This document shows positions 12,545 to 23,605 of a stretch of DNA of 64,000 bases, one piece after another. Source of the stretch: Bipolaris cookei (Eukaryota > Ascomycota > Dothideomycetes > Pleosporales > Pleosporaceae); contig NRSV01000032.1 in the NCBI GenBank assembly GCA_002286855.1, positions 248,001 to 312,000 of the forward strand. Direction: 5' to 3'. Under the pieces are notes generated by a model. That model did no database searches. It saw nothing but the letters and a program-made list of their open reading frames with translations, and had not been told where the DNA came from. Each line of letters opens with the position of its first letter. Within the stretch, counting starts at the first letter, position 1. The translations under genes were made by a program, and so were the position numbers.

Positions 12545-13064
12545 ATGGATGCGGGTAATTGACGGAGATGATGAAGTAACATGGATATGAATATTGGCAT
12601 GGCTCTAAAATGTTTCTTGTATATAATGAGGGGCTGGTAAGAGATGGAAGATTGACCGGATGAGGAAGGGGGAAGTGATACTTAACTTTCTTGTATATTG
12701 TGGCTCGATACAAGATCGAGTTAGTAGAATAGAGTTGAAATTCAATCTCTGTATTGTGTTGAGTGGAGAAGGTACTTATCTACTCCGAAAAGAATTCCTA
12801 ATATATATCTGCAATCTGATCACGTGACAATACACCACGGTATTGAATGAGGATAGTTTATCGAGTAATTTGTTGGCTGGGAACGTTACCCTTTTTTGAT
12901 CTGGGGTTGAGTGCAGTGAAGTGAAGTTTTTGACATGCGGCTGGAGAAAAAAAGGAGTACATACATTGAGAAATAGGTCACCGTACTAATACTTCCTCAT
13001 CTCTATTCCATATGCACGGAAATCATGAAACTATCCTGTTACCATGTAAACAGCCACCCTTGCA
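12545..13064. other. Convergent intergenic region
   Basis: AT-rich spacer between the 3' ends of the Alt a 1-like gene and the F-box-like pseudogene. No gene or repeat seen. Confidence 0.6.
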
Positions 13065-13990
13065 TCAAAAGCTTTTCGTTAAAAAAAAATACACCGGATC
13101 AACCTCAATCACCATATCCACCCCAAACGTACTCGGCTTGGGCGTCACAAAATGCGGTATAAGCCAAACCCCCTCATTCCATTTCTCTAGTATCCCTGGT
13201 GCAAGTTCTTCCTGGTAATTATAAACATTGAGACGCTATTATATTACAAGATGTCAGTCATTCATCTCCATCCCTTCTCTCAAAAACCAAAAACAGATAA
13301 AAAAAAGAGCAACATACCTTCAACCCCCCCAATAACCCCCTCCCCCAACCCTACTACACCGCTCCAAAACCACCTCTTCGCATGCCCTACTCTCCCCCAG
13401 CAAAGCCCCCACTTACTTCATACTCACCTCCGCATTCCCAATTCTCAACCGTACAAGCCGTCGACTCCAGGCTGGCGTCCCCCCCCGCCAGTACATCCTA
13501 CGCCCTTTTTTGCTCCTCCCACTCCGCTGCAATCTGCGCGTGCGACACCGCGCGCCCGGGGTTCCCAGCGTCAAATCTTAGCTCCAGCCGCTGCAGCGCG
13601 GACAAATTGCGGCAACGCATGTGCTATGCGCACCGTCATGGTCCAGGTGGTGAGATCGACGTGCTCGAGGAAGGGGGTGTGTCGGGTCAAGATGCTTGTT
13701 TCGAGTGCGGACTGGAAGTTCGAGAGGGTTTCGTAGTCATATGTTGTTATATCTAGGACACAGAGCCAGGTTCCGTGGGGGCGTATAGAGAAGGGTATTT
13801 GGGAAGGGGGAAAGCAGTATTTTGAGGGGGAGATGCCAAGGGAGAGGGATTGCAGGTTTGCGTTTCCTAGGGTGCAGGCGGGACGGCAGGTTTCTGAGAA
13901 GTGGAGGAGGGAGGGGAGGAGAAGGGCGGTTAGGATTTGGCTGATGATTTCGACGGAGAAGGACAGGATGTGGGGGGAAATCTCTTTTTT
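13065..13990 (-). pseudogene. Degenerate F-box/LRR-like gene
   Basis: Minus-strand coding pieces line up in order. An F-box-like N terminus (LSFSVEIISQILTALLLPSL) is followed by SALETSILTRHTPFLEHVDL and TTWTMTVRIAHALP. The frame then changes near 13605 into NLSALQRLELRFDAGNPGRA and AEWEEQKR, and changes again at the A6 run (plus-strand T6, 13506-13511) into WSRRLVRLRIGNAE. A TAA at 13413-13415 precedes ALLGESRACEEVVLERCSRV. A GTATGT..TAG intron leads to the last exon (about 13234-13065) with RLNVYNYQEELAPGILEKW and ending at TGA. The order matches a Pleosporalean F-box family I know from memory. No clean ATG precedes the F-box. It is either a pseudogene or a gene with several base-call errors; a 43-nt intron could explain the first shift. 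Confidence 0.55.
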
Positions 13991-14084
13991 TTCTTTTGGG
14001 GTGCTGAATGGTGGGAAAATGAGGGGTGGGTGAAGGGGGGAAGAAAGGGAGGGAGTCTTTCTTTCTTGACTAGAGTTAGATGGA

Positions 14085-14174
14085 GAGATGGATAGACAAG
14101 AGATGGATAGACAAGAGATGGATAGACAAGAGATGGATAGACAAGAGATGGATAGACAAGAGATGGATAGACAT
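14085..14174. repeat. 15-bp minisatellite, six units
   Basis: The unit GAGATGGATAGACAA repeats exactly at 14085, 14100, 14115, 14130 and 14145, with a last variant unit at 14160. The period is a multiple of three, so it reads open in several frames on both strands. It lies just upstream of the F-box-like pseudogene. Confidence 0.95.
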
Positions 14175-15218
14175 CTGGTTGGAAATTCCGAGACATTTAT
14201 AGTAAGTCTCCAGAACAGACTGTCTTCCTTACCTCGACCAAAAGAGGCCATACCTGAGGCCCTCTTTCCAGCCTTCTCCGCGGAATCCCCCACTGCACTT
14301 GTCCTCCCCTCTTCCTCATCCTTCACAAATCATCTCACAGGCGCTTGTTCCACCAGTCTCTAGTCCCTAGTCCTTGATCTCCAACGAACCCCGAAATGGA
14401 CGCCGTGGCCCTCACCAGTGCTGTGGGGGTGGTTTTTTACGTGCGGCGTTTTTCCGTAACCTGCGTCGCATGATGCTATGTAAGACGGTCCCCCCAAAAA
14501 CTGAGGTGCGTCAGATGAGGTGAGGACAGTGTACCCGAGAAATTCGAAGGGATATTCTATTTCTTACAGGGCCAGTGTGTGTCCGTATTGAATCCGGGTT
14601 CTGTACGAAGGATCGTTATGTAACTCTAAGAGGCGCGATCACAGAAGTGATGCATGGGAATCTGGGGTTCGCACGCATTCCAGGCTACTACTCTCGTTTT
14701 GAAGCGCTCGGCTTGATAGTGATGAGATTCGAGCTGCTGTCGAGCGGCACAGCACACTAAGGCCGCCCCGTCATTTTCCTTTGGGTAATGGGCATTGCTG
14801 TGTAAGGCTTACACCATGTTATGTGCGCTCGTGTAGATGCGAGATACATTACGATCGCGTACCAGGTTGGTTGGGAATGGCCAAGCATGCACAGCGTCGG
14901 GATCTGAGTATGGCAGATGATGAGCACCGGGGCCACAGGTACGTAGTGTCAGTAGGTCGCTTGTGCGTTCGCTACGTGGTGCATGCGTATATGCATGAGA
15001 AGCAGTACTGGACCCTGTGATCATCGTGCGTAACATAAAGGCAAGTAGGCATGAAAAAAGATTGTACATTCGCTTTTGATCCTCTGAATTGGGGCGAGAT
15101 TGTTATCGTTATTGTATTTGAAGGCTTACCTTGGCCCATGGCTAAGCCACATGTTGCGAGTGAATAATGAGGCGTGGTGTAACTCGAGATCAAACTCTGT
15201 CAGGGCTTGAGAATTCTA
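14175..15218. other. Intergenic, no gene recognised
   Basis: About 1 kb between the F-box-like pseudogene (upstream side) and the 3' end of ELP6. Only short unsupported frames. Confidence 0.55.
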
Positions 15219-16313
15219 TCAAGTCTCTCCACCAGCACCACGCTCAAAGACCCTTACGCTGCCATCCCCTTTGACCTGGTACAGGAACTCTTTTCCTCGC
15301 CCGTTGTCATCAACTTCCTTGGGTTCGTTTTCGCTGAGCTCCAAGTCCAGCCACTCATGCTTCTGTTCGGTGATCCGAATGACACCGCTCACGTCTCTTG
15401 CAACTCCAGTATCCAGGATTCTCACACCCAGTACCCTCCTGCTCATGTGAGCAAACTTGACCAGCAGGTTGTAATGCGCAAGCTCAAGTGGTTGAGGTGG
15501 TGTGGAAAGGCTGAGAAGCGGATTATCGGATTGTACATGGGTTAGAACATGTGATACAGTCGGTATTGTGTGAAGAGTCAGAACAAGCGAAGTAAAGTCC
15601 GAGGGTGTGATGGAGGGGTTGAGGGCGATGAGGAGGTCTGGATTATCGAAGATGAGGAACACCTTTCGCTGCACTGTTGTGGAATTGAGCGCAAAGACGG
15701 CGCTGGAAATGGTCGTTTTGATTTCTGAAAAGTCGAGAGTCGTTAATGCGTAGTGGCCGGAAGTACTGCTGCCTACGTCGGTCGCCTCTGGTATTGCAGG
15801 AATTGCGGCTGGCGATTGTGTAGGCGCTGCCGTTGCTGCTACAGGTGGTCCTCTTGCAGGCACTATCCCCCTAAGAGGACCTCGTACAGGTAATGTCTGC
15901 GGCCCTCTCTGCATCTGAATCCTATTCGGCCCCGCGACCTGTGGTTTTGCCTGTCCATTAGCCCGCGCGTCTATTCCGGACATGCTACCGCCAGGTGCAT
16001 CTGCACCAGCGCCCAATCCATCAATGAAGGCAAATCTACCCTCTTTTCTAAGTCTCTCCAGATCCAGACCCGCGCTCTTTCTAGATTCTTGTTTCCAGAA
16101 TTCATACTGTCTCATCCAAGAGACCAGCACTACATTGTGTCCCTCCTCCCCGTCATCTTGGGCTGTGACTGTGCTCAGCGCATCGCACAGGAACCGTAGT
16201 AGCAGCCAGTTTGCGCTGGCTCCGAGAGTGCTCGTGAGCAGGATAAGCGAATCCTTGCGAGGGAGTTGGATGTATGGTTGGAGAAGAGGTGGTATGCGAC
16301 TCGATGGTGGCAT
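15219..16313 (-). CDS. ELP6: Elongator complex subunit 6
   Basis: Part of the Elp4-Elp5-Elp6 RecA-like ring of Elongator, which supports U34 tRNA modification in the cytoplasm. A single exon of 364 residues from ATG 16313 to TGA 15219. The frame stays open further upstream but has no better ATG. N-terminal PPLLQPYIQLPRKDSLILLT then STLGASANWLLLRFLCDAL corresponds to the start of the RecA fold without a true Walker A, as expected for Elp6. Then come VVLVSWMRQYEFWKQE and an Ala/Pro-rich insertion (about residues 125-190). The C-terminal half has FLIFDNPDLLIAL, HTIPTVSHVLTHVQSDNPLL and LAHYNLLVKFAHMSRRVLG, matching the fungal Elp6 core, and ends with a strand-rich EFLYQVKGDGSVRVFERG. The disordered insertion is typical of filamentous fungi. 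Confidence 0.88.
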   Translation of the reverse strand: MPPSSRIPPLLQPYIQLPRKDSLILLTSTLGASANWLLLRFLCDALSTVTAQDDGEEGHNVVLVSWMRQYEFWKQESRKSAGLDLERLRKEGRFAFIDGLGAGADAPGGSMSGIDARANGQAKPQVAGPNRIQMQRGPQTLPVRGPLRGIVPARGPPVAATAAPTQSPAAIPAIPEATDVGSSTSGHYALTTLDFSEIKTTISSAVFALNSTTVQRKVFLIFDNPDLLIALNPSITPSDFTSLVLTLHTIPTVSHVLTHVQSDNPLLSLSTPPQPLELAHYNLLVKFAHMSRRVLGVRILDTGVARDVSGVIRITEQKHEWLDLELSENEPKEVDDNGRGKEFLYQVKGDGSVRVFERGAGGET

Positions 16314-16405
16314 TGCGACGCAGGGCTGGAACAAAATTGCGAAACGCAAGAAGCCACGCAGAAGCGATGGACATGCGCCCGTTGCTGTCCGAGACTGGGG
16401 GTTTG

Positions 16406-16432
16406 AGGCTTTAAGGCTTTAAGGCTTTAAGG
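16406..16432. repeat. Short tandem repeat (AGGCTTTA)3 in the ELP6 upstream region
   Basis: Three exact 8-bp units, about 95 bp upstream of the ELP6 start codon. Confidence 0.85.
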
Positions 16433-17292
16433 CTGTCGGTCTACCGCTGTCAGTCAAGTTGCGTATTGGGAGCGCGCGAGTCATCAGTTGGCATCCCGAG
16501 CAGCTCGCCGTCACATTTTCTTCGATTGATAGAGCACAGCCGTCATGTGTCTATCGCCTAGTCCAAATGCTCACTTGGAACCCACGACCCTTGCGCCAGT
16601 AGGTGAGAGAATCAAGATTTTGCAGGCGTTTGCCTGCAGCTAATCAGCAGCATCATTGCTGCCTGACTGAGCGTTGTGGTTGAGAGTAAGATTGAGCTGG
16701 CTGGTGGAGAGTGTCACGTGACCCTGACATATCTCCGTCGACCAGTACGGCCAAGCGAGTGAGTGAGCGAGCATGTTGCTAGACGCAGCGTCGCCGCAGG
16801 TGCGTAGTTAGCCTTTCCAGGTATGCTGTGGTTCGACTGTGCCTCATCTGCTTCTGCTTCTGCGATAACGCAAACACATATGCAGACTGAACCGATGCCA
16901 TCTTCGAGAGGGTAAACATGTTCCATAGCCACTGGTTATCTGATCTCTGCCTGCCACCATCTAATCAGAAGCAGACAAAAAGGACCCCGAATCAATTGTA
17001 GCATGTAGAATGAGTTGCCGAGGATGAACCCCTCAGCATCTAATACCAGGCGATGCCAAATGACTATTAATCGAACTTTTGTTCAGCTCACACTGTTGTG
17101 CTACCTTTCTAATACATCCTCCAAACAATCACCGTCAGACAATTATATATGGTCAGATAATCCTATAAGATGCATAGCTAAAGAATAGCCATCATTTACT
17201 TGCTAGCTTCTATCATACGACGATCAGCTCTTTCAGGGAACACAGCAACAGCACCCGTTTTCAAATAAGCAGGCAGTTACCAAGTCCCAAGT
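16433..17292. other. Intergenic, no gene recognised
   Basis: Upstream of both ELP6 (-) and the DUF3176 pseudogene (+). No supported frame or motif. Confidence 0.55.
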
Positions 17293-19529
17293 ATGCAAGG
17301 TGACCTCGAACATGCTAGTGTTGCTAGCGAACCGACACAGAACAACAGCAATAGAAACTCTGTGTCTCCAGCGACATCCATAATGCATACCTCAGGCGAT
17401 GACGAGAATCCGAATAATGCATTGCACCAAGAGACCCATGTCGAAAAAAGTACAGCCAGAGCCGAGCCAGGAGAGACTTGCACTTTTCTCTCCAATGATC
17501 ATTCCGAAACCAGAACTGCAGGGCAGTTCATTGCAAAGGACAAACACAATAGCGCATCGGTTCCCACGCCATGGTGGTTCGAACTGGCCTCTTTAGCAGC
17601 TGCCATAGCAACCTGAATCGCTATTGTGATTACTGTGGCAAAGTAAAACGACAAAAAGCAGCCTGGTTAGAGATACTCAATTAATCTCAACACGATCATC
17701 GCTATTTTGGCCACCATGCTGCGATCATATATGGTGGTCGTAACAAAAGAAGGTAAGGGTACATCTAGCTTCGAGCCAATCAAGGGACTGACACTGTCTC
17801 AGTCATTAGCCAATTGAAGGGGTTGTTGTTTCGACGGCCACAGTCTCTCCGGCACTTCGAGCACTTTGATACAGCTGCTCGAGGACTCTGGGGCTCGCTA
17901 CTGCTCTTCTTTCGAACGAGGTCACTGTACATATATCCCTACAGTACCATGATAGAGAATTAAACATTCCATAATCTTAAATACATAATAGTGATGCGGT
18001 GCTTGTAGGATGCATAGTCATCCTCCTATCAGTCGGCATCGGGCCTTTCTCGCAACACCGTCAAGTCTGTATCGTGTGAGCGACCTCTAGCGGGAGCAGA
18101 AGCATCCATTAGGGTTTTCCAGTTTATGTATGACTTCAATATAAGTCGAATCCCTGCAGTCAACTGGGACTTGGACTTGGACACCAAGGTTGCCATGTTG
18201 GATGGACTTGTGAATCCCAACACGACTCGGTCTGATATCACGCCGAGCTGCAGTACTGGCCACTGTGTAGATACATCTGATTGGTTAGTTGAGGCAGAGA
18301 TGGAAGACATGAACCAGTGGATCTGATCATCAAACGGTCATGGCATTGGTGGAACCCCAAATGGAAGCCTTCCCACAACTATCATGTCCGTTCTTGGGGG
18401 TAACAGTATATGGAGAGACTCGAGATCGATTCCTCTAAACGAACAACTCTTGGACACGTTCGAAAGTTCATTCGACAACATGTTTGCAGCATTAATACTC
18501 AACATCAGCATTATCACTTTTACGAATCATGGCTGCGAGTCCTTGGCCCAGGAAGATGGCTGGGCATTCCAGCGGTGTCCAGGAGCCGACGCAAACTGGA
18601 CCTTTCCAATCATGAACTTTTCCAATCATGAACCTTCTAACGCTGTAGCGGCAATATGCTCATTCTACCCCTGCGTTCGCGACTACGCTGGATTCGTCCG
18701 CGACACCGTCGTCACCGAGACAGCCGTAAACGAAACGCCAATAAAACAACCAATGTCCCAACTCTACAAAGCATTTCCCGAATGCATCCACTTGTACTCC
18801 CCCTATATTATTGACAACCAAACACACACACTTGACAATATCTCCTCCATACCAACCCAAGGCCACAACTTTACAACCCACTTCATCAACGGTGCTAACA
18901 CAACCTTCCCGACGGACTGCGCCTACGGCGTCTACGCAATGGGCCTAGGCGCTTTCATGGCATTCACCATGAACAGAAATTGCGTCACCCCTTCAAGAAT
19001 CGATTTCAACGGCGACGCAGACGACTACATAACTCTGGTGTGCGACCCCTGGCAGCTCAAGACTCTGCTAAACAAGGGTCTCGCCAGCTTCAACACCATT
19101 GATCGCAACATGCAGTCCATCGCGATGGTCATTAAGAGCGAGATGCGCAAATAAGGGTCTAACCATGATGGTTTGAATCCCAGGACCGAGCCCATCTTTG
19201 TTACAGGAACAGTCATTCGCATGACAAGTTGCACGAGATTCGATTGGGTATGATTGAGTTTTCTGCTTGCATTAATCATCTTAACGATATTTTTGTTGTG
19301 CATTACGTGCGGGAAGACGGTATTTGGCAAGTCTGGTGTTCCAGTGTGGAAGTCGTCGATATTGATATTGTTGCTGGCTGGGTGTCTATTGAGAGATGTG
19401 GCTGCTGCGGAGAATATGAATGAGATGAAGGCGAATACGAAGCCACTGGTTGTTAGCCTTGTGCGGGACGGGAGAGGATGGGAGTTTACGATTGAGAATT
19501 GTGGGGATAAGAAGAGGAAGGAGGACTAG
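17293..19529 (+). pseudogene. DUF3176-family membrane protein, inactivated
   Basis: An open N-terminal frame (17293-17613) ends in TPWWFELASLAAAIAT, the start of the first membrane segment of the fungal DUF3176 family. The family sequence then continues in the same frame through three stops: TGA 17614, TAA 17644 and TAG 17668 (IAIVITVAK, NDKKQPG, RYSINLNTIIAILATMLRS). After a plausible intron it resumes as VISQLKGLLFRRPQSLRHFE. Further blocks follow at 18126-18323 (IPAVNWDLDLDTKVAMLDGL; stop TGA 18324) and 18384-19151, rich in NxS/T sites. TAA 19152 and TGA 19251 interrupt the last part, which has the final membrane helix (LSFLLALIILTIFLLCI) and VWKSSILILLL. The last stop (DWV* for the expected DWVW) looks like TGG to TGA, and TAG 17668 replaces a Trp too. 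Intact members are large extracytoplasmic membrane proteins of unknown function. Confidence 0.8.
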
Positions 19530-19687
19530 GATTTGTGGGGAGTTGCATGGGTCGGTGAGTCGATCTTATACCCAGATACTTCATAACAGTAATTGTAATA
19601 GTAAGTGAATATAGACTAGGTGCGTGATATATGTACACTACCATCATTAAATCATATGTTTTAGTTCCATTGATAACGTGAGGGATA

Positions 19688-19735
19688 CCGTGCCCCACCA
19701 CCTCGCGGACGCAACCACCTCGCGGACGCGCGGCC
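19688..19735. repeat. Left terminal inverted repeat of transposon 1
   Basis: Pairs with 21764-21828. Two tandem copies of a 16-bp CCTCGCGGACGCAACC-type motif follow the leading CCGTGCCCCACC. Confidence 0.9.
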
Positions 19736-19839
19736 TCACCAAAACTACCTTAAAAATAAGGCTGTAGAGCCACACGCAAAGGATATTATCGCGATAGATT
19801 TTATTAGTGAGGTTAATAGGCCTTAATATATATATATAG

Positions 19840-21722
19840 CTATAGAAATCGAGATGGAGTTCTAATCGCGCGGCCGCGACGCGAGGTTGGAGGTGGTGAG
19901 CCTGCAGCACCTCCCTGAGCCTCCTCACCACCTTGAGGCCTCGCGATAGGCCTCTTTTTTTGAGTAGCCTTTGTAGGAGCCTTGAAGCTCCTCCTCCTAC
20001 CCCTTTGGGAAGTTTTGATAGCTTTTTGAAGTTGTTTTGCAGCCTTGCGAGCCGCGATCCTTGAGGCCTTTTCAACAGCCTTCTCCTCCCTCTCCTTCTG
20101 CCTCATTAGGCTCACTGCAAGCCTCGCCTGACGCCTCTGCTCCTTCTCCCTCGCCCTCGCCTGCTTTATCTCCTCGCGTTGCCTCATCGTATCAGCTTTT
20201 TGGAGCTGTAGCTGCTCCTGCTCCTCCTCCTGAAGTCGCAGGCGATCGCGCGCCTCCTTCACCTTCCTTGGAGACCAGAATACAGCTCCACCGTGATAAT
20301 CCTCGGCCTCCTGCAGAGGTAGAGGCTTACCCCGTTTCCTGCGCGTTCTCTCATTGATCAGGGCCTCCCTCAGCTTCCTCACTTCATCCTTGAGGAGACT
20401 ATTTTGAACAGAACTTGAGTGAAGGACCTGGCTGAGCCTTTTGACCTGCCTATCGCCCTGATCAGCGACTACCTGACGCAGCAGACGCTCTATCTTCCTC
20501 CAATCAGAGGCACTAAGAGCTGAGGAGTCACTGTCTGTCGCAGGATCAGGTACAGTAAAGCGCTGAAGGATAACTTCTGGGTTAAGAGGCGAGATCCCTG
20601 TAGCCTTGAAGGCGTTCAGGATCGTCGTTTTCTTAAAGGAGGCCTGCCAGGCTTGATAGAAGAGGGGGAAGAAGTCCCTCTTACTCATTGAGGTAAGGCC
20701 TTGGCTCCTGTCCATAAAGGCAGAAACTTCGTTTGAGTACGCTGTTGAGAGAGGCTTGAACATGCTAACGTCGAGAGGCTGCAGCGTGTGGGTTGAGTGA
20801 GGAGGATAGACTGCGAGGAGGATCTTATTCTGATCACAATACTCAATAAAATCCATTGTAAGGTGAGATCCATGGCCGTCAAGGATAAGTAATCGATAGG
20901 AGGAGCGTGCCTTTGCCCTTGTACTACGATCAAACACCTGCTGCAGCCACGCGAGGCCTATCTCATTATTCGTCCAGCCAGAAGGTGATGAGGACACTTG
21001 GATCTGATGTGTATCTGGATCAAGGGCCTGCAGCCAGGTGTCCTGTATCGATCCTGAGGCTGATTGATAGACGAGGGCAGGCTCGAGGTAAGATCCATCA
21101 GCGCAGATGCAGGCCAGCAGCGTTATCCACTCGCGGGATCCATCCTGTATAGTACTCCTCCTTCTTCCATCCTCGTACGAGGCTCTACTAAAGATCCTCC
21201 TTGAGCGACTTACTACACCAAGCATGAAGCCTTTCTCATCCATATTAAAGATATGACGCGCCTCAACGTGATATTGATCGATTTTTATCGCGTAGGAGGC
21301 TAAAGTAGAGGCTATACTTACTCCTAGAGTCAGCTTTGTGGCGACAGTTATCAATACCTACTGCCCACTTTAAGATAAGCTGATCAGGATAGCGCTGAAC
21401 AAAGCGACTAGCCCAATGTACTCCAACCTCTCTCCTCACGATCTGTAACACAAAATTGAGCATCATAGACTCGAGTAGGTGGGAGGACTCTGCCTAGTAA
21501 GCCGATTAATATAGGCGATAAGAGCTATACCTCCTGCTGTAGGTGGAGGAGCCTGACGATTTTGATAGCCTTCAACGCAGCGTGAAGCTATAGCAACCTC
21601 GATGTCGGCAACCGAGCGTACATCGAGCAACACCAAATCTTTTTTGCTATATCAGTATACGTAAAAGATTCTCCAGGCTCTAGGGCATTGATAGCTGCAA
21701 GCGCAGCCTCGATATTACTCAT
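19840..21722 (-). pseudogene. Transposase of transposon 1, N terminus frameshifted
   Basis: DDE-superfamily endonuclease of the pogo/Fot1 group, which cuts and joins the element ends. The catalytic region is one open frame (21354-19840), with the three acidic positions in FNMDEKGFML, LLILDGHGSHL and LQPLDVSMFKPL, followed by a Lys/Arg/Glu-rich coiled tail. The N terminus (ATG 21722, MSNIEAALAAINAL, then ESFTYTDIAKK) should continue into the helix-turn-helix DNA-binding part, but the frame breaks after the A-run. It is then found in other frames as VGVHWASRFVQRYP and IDNCRHKADSRSKYSLYF before rejoining at KIDQYHVEARHIF. At least three shifts make this a dead copy. No CCHC knuckle is seen at its C terminus, unlike the other three copies here. 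Confidence 0.85.
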
Positions 21723-21763
21723 GGTGGTGGAGATATAAGGCGTTGAGGTAGTGGTAGTTACTA

Positions 21764-21828
21764 GGCCGCGCGTCCGCGAGGTGGTTGCGTCCGCGAGGTG
21801 GTTGCGTCCGCGAGGTGGTGGGGCACGG
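21764..21828. repeat. Right terminal inverted repeat of transposon 1
   Basis: Inverted match to the left end with one extra copy of the 16-bp motif (three instead of two). Confidence 0.9.
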
Positions 21829-22086
21829 TATACCACGGGCCGATGCGGGACAAGGCAATCGCTTTGAGAGGGGCAGTAGTGATGAGCTATTATGTTAGCG
21901 ACTTTATTAATCAACCATAGCAGAATAGTTTATACGGGAAACAGTCAAGTGGTCGACTAACAACTAGCAGATCTTCTCTATGATCCCGGCTATTTACTTA
22001 CATGCCAAGAGCCAGTCATGTGACATTCTTTATCTCTCAATCTTGACGCTTGCACCTGGAATGTCTCCTCGAGCAGACACTTCACA

Positions 22087-23410
22087 ATGGCTGCCCGCAA
22101 TCAATCATGGCTTCACCTGCTGTTAGTGTCATGCTCAATTCTAACAAGTGTTATGGCAAAATCGTCGAAGCTGAGATACATCATGTATCTGACTGGGTAC
22201 ACTACTCCTAGAGACATTCCGTGTCTCGACATAGAAAACTGACTGCTTTCAGACAACACAACGTCGTGCCTGAGCCGCCTTTAGTTGAAGATATAACCGA
22301 AGTTGCTCTTGCTTTCATGCGATCTGATAGTTTCAATAACCCCACGCAAAGCGAATGGCCGCTCTTCACTACCATAGATGAAGTCAGACCCAAGTTCGCT
22401 AACGGAACTATCATTCAAGTTGCCATTGGCGGATGGGGCGACACTGACGGCTTTTCAACCGCAGCAAAGACGGAAGAAAGCCGTAAGCTCTTTGCAAAGA
22501 ATGTTCGGGCCATGCTGGATGCAACCGGTGCAGATGGTACGAGAAGCCCGGTAATTGGGGAGAGAGCATTCGCTAACTATACGCAGGCATCGACGTAGAC
22601 TGGGAGTACGCAGGCGGCAACGGCGAAGACTACAAGCAACCCGGCCACCTCAACAGCGACAAAGCCTGGGAAATCGAAGCCTACCCCAAACTCCTCGCCG
22701 ACATCCGCGCTGCGGTTGGCCCCAGCAAAACCATCTCAGCAGCCGTTCCCGGTCTCCCACGTGACATGATCGCCTTCACAGCTTCCACTATCCCCAGCAT
22801 CATGGCCTCAGTCGACTACCTAAACATTATGACGTACGATATGTTTAACCGCCGTGACAACGTGACCAAACACCATACTGGCCTGCAACTCTCCCTCGAA
22901 GCCCTAGACGCGTACATCGCCGTCGGCGTGTCGCCAGAAAAAGCAAATCTAGGACTAGCTTTCTATATCAAGTGGTACAAAACAGCAGAAAAATCTATTT
23001 GCAGCACGTATCCAGTTGGATGCGCTACGGAACTCATGGAAGACCCTGTCACCGGCGCTGATCTAGGTAAAGCTGGTGCGTTTTCTTGGCACGATGCAGT
23101 TCCTGAAGACTTATCTGCATCATTTAACCGCGCGATGGAGAAGGGTGTGTATGACGAGGTGGGCGGTGGTTACTACTACTGGGATGTGGAGGAGAGGCTG
23201 TTTTGGTCTTGGGACACACCTGATGCCATTAAGCGCAAGATGCAGATCATTATGGCAGAAAAAGAGCTTGGAGGCGTGTTTGCATGGGGATTGGGCGAGG
23301 ACGCACCGAAATTTGAGCATCTGAGGGCGAGCAACGACATGGTGGCTGCGCTGAATGAGAAGCGTGGAGAACAAAATGCGACAGGTCTCAAAGATAGGAG
23401 CGAACTATAG
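22087..23410 (+). CDS. Secreted GH18 chitinase
   Basis: Glycoside hydrolase family 18 enzyme cutting beta-1,4-GlcNAc chains, acting outside the cell or in the wall. Three exons, 22087-22196, 22253-22536 and 22587-23410, encode 405 residues. The N terminus has a signal-peptide-like hydrophobic stretch (LHLLLVSCSILTSVMA). The barrel shows QVAIGGWG (strand 3), the catalytic DGIDVDWEY with the DxxDxDxE acid intact across the exon 2/3 junction, VDYLNIMTYDMFNR, and GGVFAWGLGED near the end. No chitin-binding module or GPI signal is apparent. A decayed transposon ends 258 bp upstream, so the promoter may be truncated or altered. A start inside exon 2 would lose strand 1, so ATG 22087 is preferred. 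Confidence 0.92.
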
Positions 23411-23605
23411 TAAAGCAAGCCTCGGTGGGCACAAAGTGTGCAAGGAAAGGTCATAGTCAGATGAGAGAACAAGGGCAGTGACACCGTCAACGATAAATTT
23501 TGGTTTTATGAACAACATTACAAGAATATTTGCAGAGAACATAGGGTACTGTTCTACAGGAAATGTGGGCTATTTAGCTCAATATGCTGCGCATGCCATG
23601 CTAGT

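Larger units (their letters stand above)
19688..21828. mobile_element. TIR DNA transposon 1, pogo/Fot1-type (Tc1-mariner superfamily), 2.14 kb
   Basis: Bounded by inverted ends beginning CCGTGCCCCACCACC, directly flanked by TA on both sides (19686-19687 and 21829-21830), as expected for TA target duplication. Each end carries the motif ACCTCGCGGACGCAACC in tandem, two copies at the left and three at the right. It contains one transposase reading on the minus strand. It lies between the DUF3176 pseudogene and the chitinase gene, 258 bp before the chitinase start. Confidence 0.9.

Noticed and set aside
14085..14174. Regular short direct repeats, considered as a CRISPR-like array
   Set aside because: The units are contiguous with no spacers and the genome is eukaryotic; it is a minisatellite.
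13571..14326. 251-residue minus frame through the 15-bp repeat as one protein
   Set aside because: The N-terminal part is the translated minisatellite and flanking low complexity; only the part after about 13990 (reading down) resembles a family.
18602..18632. 15-bp direct repeat TTTCCAATCATGAAC, twice
   Set aside because: A short local duplication within the DUF3176 pseudogene; too small to mark an insertion.
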